A program made the translations under genes and the position numbers. The notes under the pieces are model-generated. The model saw nothing but the letters and a program-made list of their open reading frames with translations, ran no database searches and had not been told where the DNA came from. A stretch of DNA of 64,000 nt from Cycas panzhihuaensis (Eukaryota; Cycadophyta), in assembly GCA_023213395.1 (NCBI GenBank), contig CM041465.1, forward strand, positions 32,805,741 to 32,869,740, read 5' to 3'. Below are positions 23,901 to 35,950 of the stretch, piece after piece (position 1 is the first letter of the stretch; each line of letters begins with the position of its first letter).

Positions 23901-25029
23901 CATTTTAAAGGCATTTTTCAAGGGGGTGGCCTGTATGTATCTTTCTAATCAAATAAGGTTTGACTAGACTCTTGTTTATGGCCATGTTAGGGTAATTTAA
24001 TATCCTAGTAGTTTTGAACAAACTAGTATTAGCCTAAAAATTAAGTAACTATGATTTTTTTTGTGATTTTTTAATTCTTGTATCTTTGGTGGTATAATGA
24101 AGCTTACAATGGTGCTGCAAAGTTTAAATTTTTGTAGTACTTTGAAGAACTCCACAGTGTATGCTCTATCTACCATGGGATAGACAAGAAACTTCACACA
24201 ATGTTATGTTTTACTCAATTTTTTTATTTTTTATTTCTTTTACTAGTTTCAATAGTGTATTGCTTACTCAAAAATTGATCTAGTTGGAGAAACATTTGCT
24301 ACATAGGATTTAACATATTTATATCTTGATTATAGCGTGTTTATAACACATTTTATAATTGAATAAAAGAGCCATCAATGTAACATGATTTAGATTAGTT
24401 TGTGCAATGATTGATACAATGACAAGCGTAGTTTATTCTTAGTTTTGGAGTTGGATTGAATTGAAAATATGCACACAAATATACGTTTTTTTTTAAATCC
24501 TATGGTTTTCAAAATTTTTCTTATTATTTTTGTTTTTGTAAATGGCATTTATAAGTGACAATTTATACTCATGATAGAGTGGGAGTCTAGTTTATGCTTG
24601 TAGAGGAGTGTAATCCCCCCATGGGGATTGCCTACAAAAGGAGAGTTTTACTCATGATAGACCCTTGGGTGCCATGATAGGCACCAAATATTGGAATGCC
24701 ATGATAAGAATAAAATGCTATAATAATTTGATCAATGAAGTTTAACCTCATTAATGAATAAATTAGAGGGGATTTTTAGGCTAACTTACCATGGTTGGGG
24801 CAACATATCTTAGTCTCTTTAGTGACTATAGGTTCATAGATTCATCCAAATTTATCCCCCGATGAAGCATGAGGTAGTTTATGCTTATTTCAGAGCATCA
24901 ACCATGTTTATACTCTTAGAGGAGTGCATTGTAGTTTATGATTATTTTAGAGTGTAAAATAGTTTATGCTCATTATAGATTAGATTTCCAATTTCTACTC
25001 ATAGAGGATTATGTTGTGGTGACATTGGT
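20931..25029 (-). other. probable 3' non-coding part of element C
   Basis: Lies downstream (minus strand) of the C integrase. No protein domain is recognisable. It carries a recurring phrase (TAGTTTATGCTCAT...TAGAG and variants) many times between about 21,700 and 25,020, and a 202-bp tandem duplication at 22,481-22,885. By analogy with element E an extra RNase H and an antisense gene might be expected here, but I see neither. Confidence 0.4.
22481..22990. repeat. about 202-bp tandem repeat, two clear copies and a decayed third
   Basis: GGCTTGTAACT begins copies at 22,483 and 22,685, and both contain TTCTGCTAGCTGTGGGATTA. A weaker third copy (TTTTGTAAACATGTATTAGG onward) runs to about 22,990. 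Confidence 0.8.
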
Positions 25030-26270
25030 TATCTAGAAAACGTCTTGATAAATTGCCCATTGATAGATTTCTCAAACTCAAGACCTTCTAGAGTTGTAAT
25101 TTAATATGTGCCATTTGACAAATCTTCTACAATGATGAATGGGCCAACCTAGTTTGGACTAAACATTGGGAAATATCCACATAAGTGTTCTAACTTAAGA
25201 GCCTTATCTTTAGGGATGAATTTTTAGGGTCTTAGCTATTTATCATAGGCCCATTGAATTTTGGACCTAAAAGCTATATTTTTCTAATATGTAGTGAAGT
25301 GACTTTTATCTAAAGCTTTTAAATTAAGAAGGTGTGCTTAACGATGCCACTCTTTATCAATGAAATCTTCCAATAACACACTCAAAGATAAAATCTTAAC
25401 ATTGAGTGGAGGGACTACTTCTAACTCATAGATAAGGGAAAAGGGTATCATCCTTGTGGTAATTCATATAGATGTGTGATAAGCCCACAAGGTAGGGTAT
25501 AATTATTGGTGCTAATGTCATTAATATTTAGACATTATTTTCTTCAAAATAGAGATCAATATTTTGTTGAATGCCTCAATTTGTATGTTTGCTTAAGAGT
25601 AATAGGGTAATAAGGTCTTATGATTAATGTAAAACTTGTCATACTATTCATTGACTTCTTTATTATAGAATGGGATTTTATTATATGTGATCAAGATGTT
25701 TAGGACCTTAAAAGGATAAATAAGATGTTAAAGGATGAACGTGACTATAGTTTTACCTATAGTTAAAGATAAAGGGATTGCTTCTACCCACTTTATGAAG
25801 TATTATGTCATAGTTAGGATAAACTTATATTGTGATGATGATGGAGGTGTCATAGCCCTAATGAGGTCTAAGCCCTATTATGAGAAGGGCTAAGGAGGGA
25901 CAATGTCATGCAAAGCATCTAACAGTTAGTGAATAATATTATAATACTCTTAGCATTTCTCACATTTTTAATATAGATGTGGGTATCCTTAAACAAGGTA
26001 GGTAAGAAGAAACCCATTCATAGGATTCTATAAGCTATAGACTACCCACCAAAGTGTTCTCTATAAATGTTGTTATGGTAGCTATAGAGGATTACTAAGT
26101 CTCTTTAGGGTTAACATATTTAAGGAGAACCCCTTCAAAGGATCTTTTATAAAGTGTATCATGAATGAGGAAGTATTATTAGGATATATCCCTAACTCTT
26201 TATTTCACTATGTCACTCATGCACTTGGGATATATTTGATGAACTAGATGCTAAACAATATCACCATACC
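25030..26270 (-). pseudogene. Ty3 integrase (element C)
   Basis: The C-terminal part (25,040-25,480) reads AYDK*LRP, then WVGPFIIVE-type and EFEKSINGQFIK-type segments in shifting frames, all matching element E one for one. The core shows ILITYNKIPFYNKEVNE (family DNGTPF; second catalytic Asp is Tyr) and LPYYSKANIQIEAFNK near 25,600-25,690, with the catalytic Glu kept. The zinc-finger end toward 26,270 is barely recognisable. It would have inserted element DNA into the host chromosome; now inactive. Confidence 0.7.
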
Positions 26271-27647
26271 ATTTATCATTAATAGGCCTTTGTCATTCAA
26301 CCTGCATAAGGACCATAAGGGCCTTATCAAGTAAAGAATCATCTATAGCAATATTGGTAGGATTAGGGAGAGGTGTGTGAGCCACTTGCAAAACCACAAC
26401 CATCCCCATTTTAGACTTTCTATTGACTATTTATCGGTCATACTCTCATCAAAGGACTTTCCTTGCTTGTCCCATTAAGTCAAACTTATTTAACAAACAA
26501 TAGATAAGGTTGGATTATATGATGACATTTACTATGTTGCCAAAGAGGTAGTGTCTTAACTTCTTAGTGGTGAACATGAGTATAAGACATTCTTTATCTA
26601 TAGGGGTATAATTAAGCTCTATAGTAATAAGGGTGTGAATAATGAAATAAACCTCACATTTGACTTCCAAATCATCCTCTTGGGCCAACATAGCCCAAAT
26701 AGACTCACTCGTGGATGATATATATAGAATAAAAGGCTTGTCAAACCATGGGGGAGCTAGTATAAGGGTAAAAATTAGGTTGTATTTAATCTCTTCAAAA
26801 ATTGCTTATGCTATTAGTGCCCAAACAAATGGGCTCTCCTTCTTAAAGAGGTTGGTTAAAAGCTTGGCATTCATCACAAAGTTTATTAAGAAACATCATA
26901 AGAATCCAAGATGCCCAAGCAAGGATTTGATCTACCTTTGCATTGAAGGTAAAGGCATTTCCAAGATTTCTCTTACTTTGTTAAGGTCAACTTCAAGAAC
27001 TTTTTAGGATACAAGAAATCCCAAAATCTTCCTTGTTACAATTACAAACATGCACTTGTGCAAGTTTTAACTCATATGGTATTTTCTACATCTTAAGAAG
27101 ATTTTCCTAAAATCAGTAGGGTAGTCTCTCCTCTTACAAGTAAATCACCCATGAATACCTCAAGAATTTTATTGATGATATCATGGAAAATAAAGTCCAT
27201 GGCTCACTAGTGCATTATACTATCATTTTTAAGACTAGAGGGTATTGTTATATAAGTGAATGTGCCCTAACAAGTAGTAAAACATTTCTTATAATGGTCC
27301 TAAGGCAAGATCTAAATTTGATTATAGCTTGAGAAATCATCCATGATGGATATAACTTTGACTCTGCCATGTAGTCTATGATTTAATCGATGAATAAGAA
27401 GGGGAAGTTATCCTTAGGGTATATATTGTTGATATCTCTAAAATTAATATAAATGTGTATTGCCTTATTTTTTTTATTATAGTTGAGATAGTATTTAAGA
27501 CCTAATATAAATAGTCAATCAAGGTGATTAGTCTTATATTATAAAGCTTATCAACCTCTATCTTGATAGTGGTTAAAAGCTTAAGGTGGATGGGGCACTA
27601 CTTCTACCTTATAAGCTTAGCACCTAGAATAGTTATGAGGTTGTGGA
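26271..27647 (-). pseudogene. Ty3 RNase H and RT palm (element C, part 1)
   Basis: RT: INFRDINNIYPKDNFPF near 27,400-27,450 and KIEVDKLYN near 27,540 match element E. The catalytic box at 27,144-27,155 reads FMGD, so the first Asp of the FMDD seen in E is lost. RNase H: FLRCFLINFVMNAKLLTN, PFILYISSTSES, YFIIHTLITIELNYTP and KLRHYLFGN toward 26,470. The reading frame is cut by the LTR of copia B at 27,648; its N-terminal continuation is at 34,569-34,810. Confidence 0.75.
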
Positions 27648-28034
27648 TGAAATTTTCAAGACAATATATTAATAACTTATGTGCATGTAGAAATTAAATG
27701 ACAAAGTAAAGTAAATAATAGATCAATGTAATTTAGTTGCTGAGAACTGAGATGACCAAATTAGTTGGCATTGTCAATCCTCAATTTGGTAGAGCTTTAC
27801 TATATCTAATAATCTAATATATAAATGAGAGCATTTAGGTATAATTTATAGACCATGATACACCTCAATAAATCTTATTGGCCAATATAATGTGCTAATA
27901 CTATTAGCCCATTATTTGGTAAGGGGCAAACCCAAGATGTTTATTAATTATAATTATATTATAATATGGTACAACTAGTAATACAAAGTTTCATATGATA
28001 CATTTACAAATGAGGCATCGTTAATGTTTTAACA
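27648..28034 (-). repeat. 3' LTR of copia element B
   Basis: On the plus strand TGAAATTTTCAAGACA...GTTTTAACA. It aligns along its length with 34,180-34,568, with many scattered differences. Confidence 0.9.
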
Positions 28035-28046
28035 ACCTCCCTTAAT
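28035..28046 (-). other. polypurine tract of element B
   Basis: The minus strand reads ATTAAGGGAGGT directly before the TGTTAAAAC opening of the LTR. Confidence 0.75.
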
Positions 28047-28640
28047 GATAGCTCCATTTGTCTTAATGCCAAAGTTATGTCAAAACCTTTCAAACTTTAG
28101 TCTCCTAAATACTTTGGTGAAGATGTCTACCACTTGGTCCTTAATCAATTACTATATAAGGTTAACTTCTCCATTTTACACATGCTTATGAATGAAGTAA
28201 TGATGGACCTCTATATGTTTGGTTCTTATATAGAAGATATGATTCTTAGTCATCTTTAAAACACTCTAATTATCACAAAAGAAAGTGGTGGATTGTGTTT
28301 GTTAAAGTCTAAGTTTAGCAAGAACCAGCATAACGAAATTACCTTAGTAGTTGCATAAATAGCTACTTTGTATTTAGCTTCCATAGAGGAGAGAGTAACA
28401 TTTGGTTATTTCTTGTAGCTCTAAGAAACTATAGCTAAGTTCATGTTAAAGTAATACCTTAACATGGAATGGCATGAGTCTTGGAAACTAACCCAATTAA
28501 CATCTATATATCCTTTTATAATACAAATGTCAATTTGGTTATAATCCAAGCCAAGCTAAAGCATGCCATAAATATATTTAAGGATTCTAGTGTCAGCTTT
28601 CTAGTGAGATACCTTGGGGTCTGACATGTATCTTGAATAG
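28047..28640 (-). pseudogene. copia RNase H (element B)
   Basis: Minus-strand end of Pol. The C-terminal RNase H region (decayed KTKHI-type and 'DILTK'-type segments, 28,060-28,260) directly precedes the polypurine tract. Stops are scattered throughout. The position after RT and before the LTR is standard for copia. Confidence 0.65.
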
Positions 28641-29640
28641 ATCCCAACTGCATAGGAGATATTTGGTCAAGTATAAGTAAGGTAGATCAAACTCATAACT
28701 TACTATTGATATAAGGTGTGATTAAAGGGATTGCCTTGTTTATCTAAAGTGAGCTTGGTCCCCATTTCCATTAGTATAGGTGATGGTTTATAATTTCCCA
28801 TTTTAAATTGTTGTAAAAATTCATTAGCATATTTTGATTAAAATAGGAATATTTTACCAAGTTCTTGCTACACCTCAATACCAAAGAAATAATATAGCAA
28901 CCTAAGGTCAATCATCTTGAAGTTATATTTGAGTTTTATTTGGGACATGCTATACCATTATCATCATTTTTAGTGATTACCAAGTCATCCACATAAAGAA
29001 CTATGCTTATGATCAAGTTGCCTCTAATTTAAATGTATAGATTAATCGGAGGATGAACAAGTGAATCCATACTACATCAATAGGGCATCAATGTTTGAGT
29101 ACTAAGCATGAGGTCCTTATTTTAGTCTATAGAGGGCCTTCTTAAGCTTGCAAACTAAGTGTTCTTTTCTAGGAATAACATAGCTAAGAGGTTACCTCAA
29201 AAACACTTCTTTAGTGAGCTCTCTATTCAAGAAGGCACTCTTCACATCCATCTGGTATATATGGAAATTAAATTAGGTCATAAGTAACATAACCAAATGA
29301 AAAATGGTCATGTTAGTAATGGATGAAAAAATCTCTTTATAATTAATCCCCTCTTATTATTTGAAACCTTTTACAACCAAATGAGCTTTGTGATGATCAA
29401 TGGTATAATTGGTATGAAATGTTGTTTTATAAAGACATCTATAATAAATTGGCTTCTTTCCAAGTGGTAATTTAGTTAGCTCCTATGTATCATTCTTAAT
29501 GATTAAGGTCATTTCTTCGTCTATTGTAGTTTTCCACATTTGGTCTTTGACTACCTCCTTAAACATGGAAGGATCAAAAGTCTCAAAGACATATTCCATT
29601 AAGGTATAGTTTGTGGAATTCCTCATTCTAGACTCTCTTG
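28641..29640 (-). pseudogene. copia reverse transcriptase (element B)
   Basis: The catalytic box YVDD is intact at 28,984-28,995, inside VLYVDDLVIT. N-terminal landmarks around 29,483-29,620 include FKEVVKDQMWKTTIDEEMT, and DGCEECLLE- and LSLQA-like segments follow in shifted frames. This RT is frame-shifted and stop-interrupted but keeps both catalytic Asp residues, unlike C and F. Confidence 0.75.
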
Positions 29641-29990
29641 ATAGTAGTGAGAGGAGGAGGTACATCTTTTATTAGTTGTTGGTTCCACTTAGGAGCTTTT
29701 TTTATACTAGTGACCTCCACATAAAGATCATCTATTGACATAAGTGGTACTACAAAGGTGGTGTCTAAATTTAAGATTGAAGTTAGTGGAGTTAAAGATT
29801 GACTTAATGTGTAAGATGTTATTATTGCAAGTGACTTAAGAATTAATGTAAGAGGCACTTTTAGTGTAACAACATCATTATCTATAGTAAACTAAATCTA
29901 GGAAGGGTTAAAATCTAGTGTGTCTTTAGTAAAAATAACATCTTAAGTGGTATATGCCTAATATCCAATAGGGTCATCATTCTTTTGAGC
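29641..29990 (-). pseudogene. copia integrase-RT linker (element B)
   Basis: An open minus-strand stretch at 29,628-29,858 (76 aa, rich in Ser, Thr and Leu) lies between integrase and RT, as is usual for copia. No domain is expected there. Confidence 0.55.
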
Positions 29991-31100
29991 TATGCATCTT
30001 AGTACATAACCAATGAAGATGCACTCAAGGCTCTTGTTATCCATCTTTTTCCTATTTTCTTTGGGGATGAACTTGTAAGTGGTATAGTCAATTGCCCTTA
30101 AGTGTGAGATAATAGGCTTTTGGCATGACTAATCCTCCTTGGGTGTTATATCTCTTACTACTATGGTGGCACTTATGTTTGTGAGATATATAGAAGTAGC
30201 TAGAGATTTAGCCTAAAAATGACTAGTAAGATTTATAGCACTCAACATAGCTTTTGCTTTATTCACCAAAGTTTGGTTCATTTGTTCTACTACACCATTT
30301 TGTTGGGGTATGCATGGAGTAAAGAATTAGATTTTGATCTTGAATTCTTGGAAAAAATCAGAGAACTTTCTTCAAAAATACTCTCCTCCATTATCCAATC
30401 TAAGCATCTTAATAGTCATGCTAATTTTATTTTTAACATTAGCCTTAAAGCCCTTGAATTTCTCAAAAGATTTACATTTGTGTTAAAGAAAGTAGACCCA
30501 AACTTTCCTTAAATAACCATCAATGAAGGTCATGAAGAACCAACTTCCATTGAGGGATGAAACTAACATAGGTCCACATATATCTAAGTAGACTAACCCC
30601 AAAGGTTTAGAGGCACACCATGCCTTGTTAGAAGGGAATGACTCTTTATGATGTTTTCCTACTAAGTAAGTCTCATAAATATAACTAGTTCTTTTGATTT
30701 TAGGTAACTCATATATTATTTATGGCCTATATATGAGATTAAGGCTTTACATATTTAGGTGACCTAAGTATTGGTGCCATAATTGATTCTTGGTACTCTT
30801 TGAGGAGAGTTTCTCATCATGGTATGAACATTCACCTTAAATTTCTTCCATATGTGGGTCTTCAACTATGATTTTTTACCTTTAACAAGGTGATTAGTTT
30901 GTATAGAAACACATGAATCTTGTTGTGATCTAATGGTGAGGGGAACTCCATCTAACTTATATAACCCACTATTCTTATATCTTGTAACATGATCTATGAT
31001 GGTGCAGATACCTTGGCTGAATATAACATCAAGGTTCTACTTATTGATTTAGCTAACTTACAATAGGTTTTGCTTTATATAAGGTACCAAGAGAATGTTA
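29991..31100 (-). pseudogene. copia integrase (element B)
   Basis: The three catalytic acids are all present: LDICGP near 30,570-30,590, LDNGGEYF near 30,380-30,405, and NGVVEQMNQT near 30,280-30,310. ECIFIGYVLRC near 30,010-30,040 closes the domain. This is the only integrase in the window that keeps the full D-D-E triad, though stops (TAA after GEYF and others) still break the reading frame. Confidence 0.8.
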
Positions 31101-31345
31101 CTAATGTGATTGCAAACATTAGAGTTTTTTAATGCAATGGAGGCTTTTCTAATTTTGGTTGTATCATATATGAGAATGTCTCTAAATATTACTATTTAAG
31201 TCCTAATGGGATGTGTATCCTTAAGCAAGTCTTTAGTACTAGTCATGCATGAGTGGCACTAGAATCAATCAACCAAGAATTATCATTATGTTGAGAAGAC
31301 AAGGTTGCATAGAATAGGTTTTCTAAGTTACCTTGTGTATCAGCC
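31101..31345 (-). pseudogene. copia protease (element B)
   Basis: WLIDSSATHA on the minus strand near 31,245-31,275 is the copia WIIDSGATHHM motif with Gly changed to Ser (GGT to AGT). The preceding ENLFYATLSSQHNDNS is the usual gag-protease junction. Confidence 0.75.
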
Positions 31346-32345
31346 ATATTACCTCCTTGTTAGAGATTCCTATTAAACCTTTGGTTTCTTGGTTGGTTTC
31401 ATTGTTGTTGTCTATTAAATTACCCTTGATTTTGATTTCTACCCTAGTTCTTATTCTACTGAAAACTTTAGCCACCTTGTTGTCCACCTTGATTTTATAA
31501 GAGTTGTAGGTCTGCTTGTCTTCTTTTATAATCTAACATAAGATGCCCATTCTTTCCATAATACAAGTAGGTGATATGTTATCTTCATTATTGATTGCAT
31601 TAAGGTTATGGCTATTGTTGTTATTAAGTGAGGTTCAATGAACCAAATTATTGGGTAATGGGTTACTGTTAAGGTGGCTATTGATGTGGCTATTGAGGTG
31701 CCTAATTCCTCCTTGAATTTTTGACTACAAATGTAGGAGTAGAGTTAGAAATGGATTCCACTACTTGGAAATTTAGAATACCCCCTCTTTAATCAAAAGT
31801 CCTTCTAAGGTGTTGAAGTCCATTTTGGTAAATCTATTATATAAGTAGGATACAAAGCTATTATATTCAATAGGAAAGATGTTGATAATGCTAGACACTA
31901 AGTCATGGTCAGAAAGAGGGGCACCAAGGTTGATGAGTTGATTTCTAATAGTTTTAAGTTCAATAAGGTATGAAGTTATAGTGCCAGTAAAAGGAATGAC
32001 AGAGAAGTGAGATTTTAAGGTGATGGATCTATAGTCATCTTTTTTCTCATAAAGGGAGCATAAGGTGCTCTAAGCCTCATGAGAGGTTTTAATAGTTTTA
32101 ATGTTCTAATCAACTTGGTCTTCTACAGTAAGGTGAAGAAAGGGGAGGATAATATTATCTTTAGCCTTAAAGGCTACTAGGGAAATAGGATTAGGTGGAA
32201 TCTCTTAGTCAAGGATGTTTGGGTCCTTGGTAGTTGTTGGTTTAGTAATATCTCCATTTACATAGGCCCAATAATCATTTATTATCAAAAGGTTTTTTGT
32301 TCATTTCTTCCAAGCCAAAAAAATATTAGTTCCACTAAGTTTGAT
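31346..32345 (-). pseudogene. copia gag (element B)
   Basis: Minus strand. The end carries a zinc-knuckle relic, YYGKNGHLMLDYKRR, near 31,510-31,560 (CX2CX4HX4C with Cys residues changed to Tyr), followed by a Gln/Asn-rich stretch (NQNQG, NRQQQ). Upstream is a degraded capsid domain in shifted frames. The start is not certain; homology to the A leader begins just upstream near 32,390. Confidence 0.6.
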
Positions 32346-33446
32346 GGTGTTCGACACTAGTATTTATACTACCATGTTTAAGTGTCTTTGCATTTTATCT
32401 ACCTAAGAGGCTAGTAAACTAAAATGTTATTATTTTGAGGGTCTCCAAGAAGCCCTTAGTTGTTATTTTTTCTAGTGGAACATACCCATAGGTGTTAAAT
32501 TATGGACCCTATGCACTAGCATATAAGTAAGTTAAGCTTTATATGCCTTGGTGCATGGGCTCCTAGAAGGTTAATGCCCCCCCTAATGTTGTTTATTCAC
32601 CTGTATCATATTTATATTGAGTGATAGATCTAGTAAAAGACTCAAACCAAGGAACCTATTACATATGGGTCTAGTTTGATCTACAAACTCCAAGGATAGT
32701 TTACACCTCAACCTACCCTTAATATACTTTATATCCAATGCCTTTCTCTAATGTCTATAGAGTTCAAGAAAAGATAAAGGCATGTGCAGAGTGGTAACTT
32801 CAAGGGTCCTAACTATTCCCCTTGTAAGGTTGGAAAGTCTTGATGTTTAAATTTGGAGTTATCTTTTTAATCTTTTAAGTTTAACTTACTTTTAAGAGTT
32901 GTTTTATTTAAATGAAAGGAGACTAAAAAGAAATTTAAATAAAGAAAGAAAGTTAGGATTTAGGGTGCTCAAAGAAGGATTATGCTTGCAAGAAGAGAGT
33001 AGCCTCCTTCGCTCAAGTAGGGTACCTATAGCCATAATACATATGCAAATGTTTATCCATAAATTAGGTAGAATAGCTAATGAGACAAAAGTGAACAATA
33101 AATAGTAGAAAAACCCCTTTTTAATATGTAAAATAAGTCCTCAATTAATGAAAATAGACTTAAAAAGGGATATAAAGAAGTGTCAATTTCATATAAATTA
33201 AAACCCTTAAAATTCTATCAAAATCTCTATAAAATTAACTCCAAGTTATAGAGCTCTGAGTGTGCAATCTAATGAATCAAATGATTCAAAAAATGGACCT
33301 CTTGTTGTAAAGATATCAGTAAAATAGTGAATCCCCCTTAATTGGTAAGCCCCCAATCATAACGTGCCACTATATGACCACTTATTGAGTTGGAAAGGAG
33401 CTAATAAACTTGTAAGTTTATTTTAATTAAATTAAAATTATATTAT

Positions 33447-33485
<39 letters not shown>

Positions 33486-34160
33486 AAATAAAAAATAGAT
33501 CACAGCTCTTACATAAATATTATGATAATAGGGCATACCAAAATGTATGGAAATTAATTTAAGCCTCCTGCAATATAATATGAATCACCACATGAGCTCC
33601 TACAAGGTAGGGGACAACTAATATGGACCACGTAAGGTAGCAGAGATGGAGAACAAGGATGATAATGGCTAAGGGAGTGGTGGCAAATGGTGAGTAGCAA
33701 CCAACGAATGAGATGACTATGGGCACCAATAGTGCTAAGACACACTGCAATAGGTAGCGAGCAGGGGATGCCTACAGATAAGAAGACACCACACATTGTC
33801 TATATGGTCCCATAAGCAATAATATATAAGTACAAAATAATGAATAATTAAAACTCATAGCCACACAGAATGGTAATGAAAGAGAACAATCAACTCATTT
33901 TCATTTTTCTATAGAATGGAAATGAAATGAGGGATTTAAACTATGTTTGGATAGTAGAAAAACTCAAAGATAGATAGATAGGATTTAGAAATAGATATAG
34001 ATCATGTACAACTCTTAAAATGAGTCAAACAACATAGATGGTAGTAAAATAGTATGTAAATAGGCTTAAGCAGAGTAAATGAGTTATTGTTTTCTGCAAA
34101 TAAGATGTCATTTTTAGTAGACAAACTAAAAAAAACTATAGCAAATTGATTTCATACACA
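32346..34160 (-). other. long leader of copia element B
   Basis: Non-coding, about 1.8 kb. 32,390-32,850 is related to the A leader at 6,050-6,530. An (AC)n microsatellite lies at 33,447-33,480. Short readings at 32,899-33,105 and 33,554-33,796 have no recognisable family. Confidence 0.6.
33447..33480. repeat. (AC)n microsatellite
   Basis: ACACGC followed by an almost pure AC run. Confidence 0.95.
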
Positions 34161-34179
34161 TAATCTCACTCTAATACCA
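34161..34179 (-). other. primer binding site of element B
   Basis: The minus strand reads TGGTATTAGAGTGAGATTA, adjacent to the 5' LTR; complementary in style to initiator Met tRNA, with C-to-T change in TGGTATCAGAG. Confidence 0.8.
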
Positions 34180-34568
34180 TGAAAATTCAAGACAAGGTCT
34201 TAATAACTCTTGTGCATACAAAAATTAAATAACAAAGTAAAGTAAACAATAGATTAATGCAAATTAGTTGCACAAAACTCAGAGAGCTAAATTAGTTAGC
34301 ACTGTCAATCCTCAATTTGGCAAAGCTTCACCATATCTAATAATCTAATGTATAAATGAGAGCATTCAAGTACAATTTATAGACCATGATATGCCTCAAT
34401 AATTAATCTTATTGGCTGATATAATAGTCTAATACTATTGGCCCATTATTCAATAAGGGGTGGACCCAATATAATTATCAATTATAATTATATTATAACA
34501 TAGTAAAACTAATGATACAAGGTTATATATGCTACATTTACGAATGAGGTGTCATTAATGTTTTAACA
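34180..34568 (-). repeat. 5' LTR of copia element B
   Basis: On the plus strand TGAAAATTCAAGACAAGG...GTTTTAACA, partner of 27,648-28,034. Confidence 0.9.
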
Positions 34569-34810
34569 GTGGGTGATGATCTTAGGGCTTATTTCCTTCA
34601 TGTTACCATAATCCCATGCAAACACATCTTCAAACTCTCAGAAGAGCTCTATGTATTTCACTATTTTCTTAGGGGAGTATTCGACCCCTACTTTTATGAT
34701 CTTATGAGGGGAAATAGTTATGTCAATGGTTCCTCTTATAAGGAGGATGTTCCCCTCCTCAAAATGAGGGCAGACTTGGTCTATGAGTGGATCATGGATA
34801 GATAAAGCCA
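34569..34810 (-). pseudogene. Ty3 RT N-terminal end (element C, part 2)
   Basis: Minus strand: KIVKYIELF, then a stop, then EFEDVFAWDYGNMKEISP and KIITH. This matches IREYFLLF...FAWDYADMKG of element E at 48,570-48,660 almost residue for residue. It joins the RT at 27,647 once B is removed. Confidence 0.85.
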
Positions 34811-35950
34811 TAATAGGTTTGGCTAAAGGGAAACCAATAGTGAGGCATTTCTAAAATCCCAATTGGTGATGATTTGGAGGAAGATTGGGGGATTTCCTTA
34901 TAAGGTGGTATAATAATGCTTCATCATTTTTAAAGCAATGTATCTCATCAATAACCTTTTCTAAAGCAATGGGTTCTTGATTTTCAAAGGAAGGTTGGCA
35001 CATTGGTCAATCCACTAATTAAATAAGTAAAGTAAGTATTTCAATGAGTAAGAACCTTAACATTAATGGTATATATGACTTATTTTTATAGGGAATTAGT
35101 AAAAGGTAATAAGAAATAGGTTAGTCTCAGGCTCTTGTTCAAAAGCAAGGAGACCCATTTATTGATTAAGAAGGAAAAATGGAGGGGGATCATAGATGAT
35201 GGACTCATCATACAAGAAGGTGGAGTTAGATTTGACACCTAAGTCATATATTAAAGGGGTAAAAAATGGATCGACTTGTATGACCATTGGATCAGCAAAG
35301 TCCCAAACATAATAGATCATGTTAATAGTTTATAGAGGGGGGATGAGATTGTCATCCTTCCTTCAAGGGACATTGTTCTAAATCCATGTAAGGATTGGCA
35401 TAACATAATGGGCATAGGGACCAAGGCATGCTTGGTGAAATTTAGAACTTCTAGCCATAAATTGATGGTTAGAAATTTTTGTAGCTTCGGTCTCAAAAAT
35501 CTTGAATATTTTATCTAAGTGGGTAATTATCATAGGGTTTCTATAGGGTGGGTTGGTTGGGGGATGGATTAATGAGAGGGTAGGGCTACAAATTATGGCT
35601 CAATGGTCTTCTTAGAAAAGTTTAGATTTGAGTATAAATGAGCCAATATGAGTGTCTAGTAAGCCAAGCTCATTAAAAAGGGGAGACCCTATGGATCAAG
35701 GGGGGCAAAGATAAGGCTTTATGGTTTTCCACAAGATCCCATTAGGGGCTGGGTTGAGGAGGGCCCTTTATAAAGGAACAAAATGATGGGGAACATCCTT
35801 AAGGGACACATCCCCTTGGGTATAAGATAACATTGTCATCTAGCATGTAGGAGACCTTTGATCCCCTTGGTCAGATTCAGGGTTGTTAAGGATGAATAAG
35901 TACCCTTTCATCTTCTTCCTCAACTTTAGCATAAAAAATAACTTGAACAC
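34811..35950 (-). pseudogene. protease-RT linker of element C
   Basis: By position equals the E linker at 47,680-48,600. No domain is known for this stretch; heavily decayed. Confidence 0.5.

Larger units (their letters stand above)
27648..34568 (-). mobile_element. complete Ty1/copia element B
   Basis: Full-length element of 6.9 kb on the minus strand with both LTRs (27,648-28,034 and 34,180-34,568), PBS, gag, protease, integrase, RT, RNase H and polypurine tract. The flanking 5-mers are GTGGA (27,643-27,647) and GTGGG (34,569-34,573), a target duplication with one G/A difference. Removing B rejoins RT of gypsy element C, which confirms the boundaries independently. Confidence 0.9.

Noticed and set aside
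26660-27007. 115-codon plus-strand reading frame
   Set aside because: It is the reverse side of RT and RNase H of element C.
33447-33480. (AC)n run considered as part of a regulatory or CRISPR-like repeat
   Set aside because: Plain microsatellite with no spacers or unit structure.
34569-34805. 78-codon plus-strand reading frame directly after the B LTR
   Set aside because: It is the reverse side of the RT N-terminus of C, whose FAWDY motif is on the minus strand.
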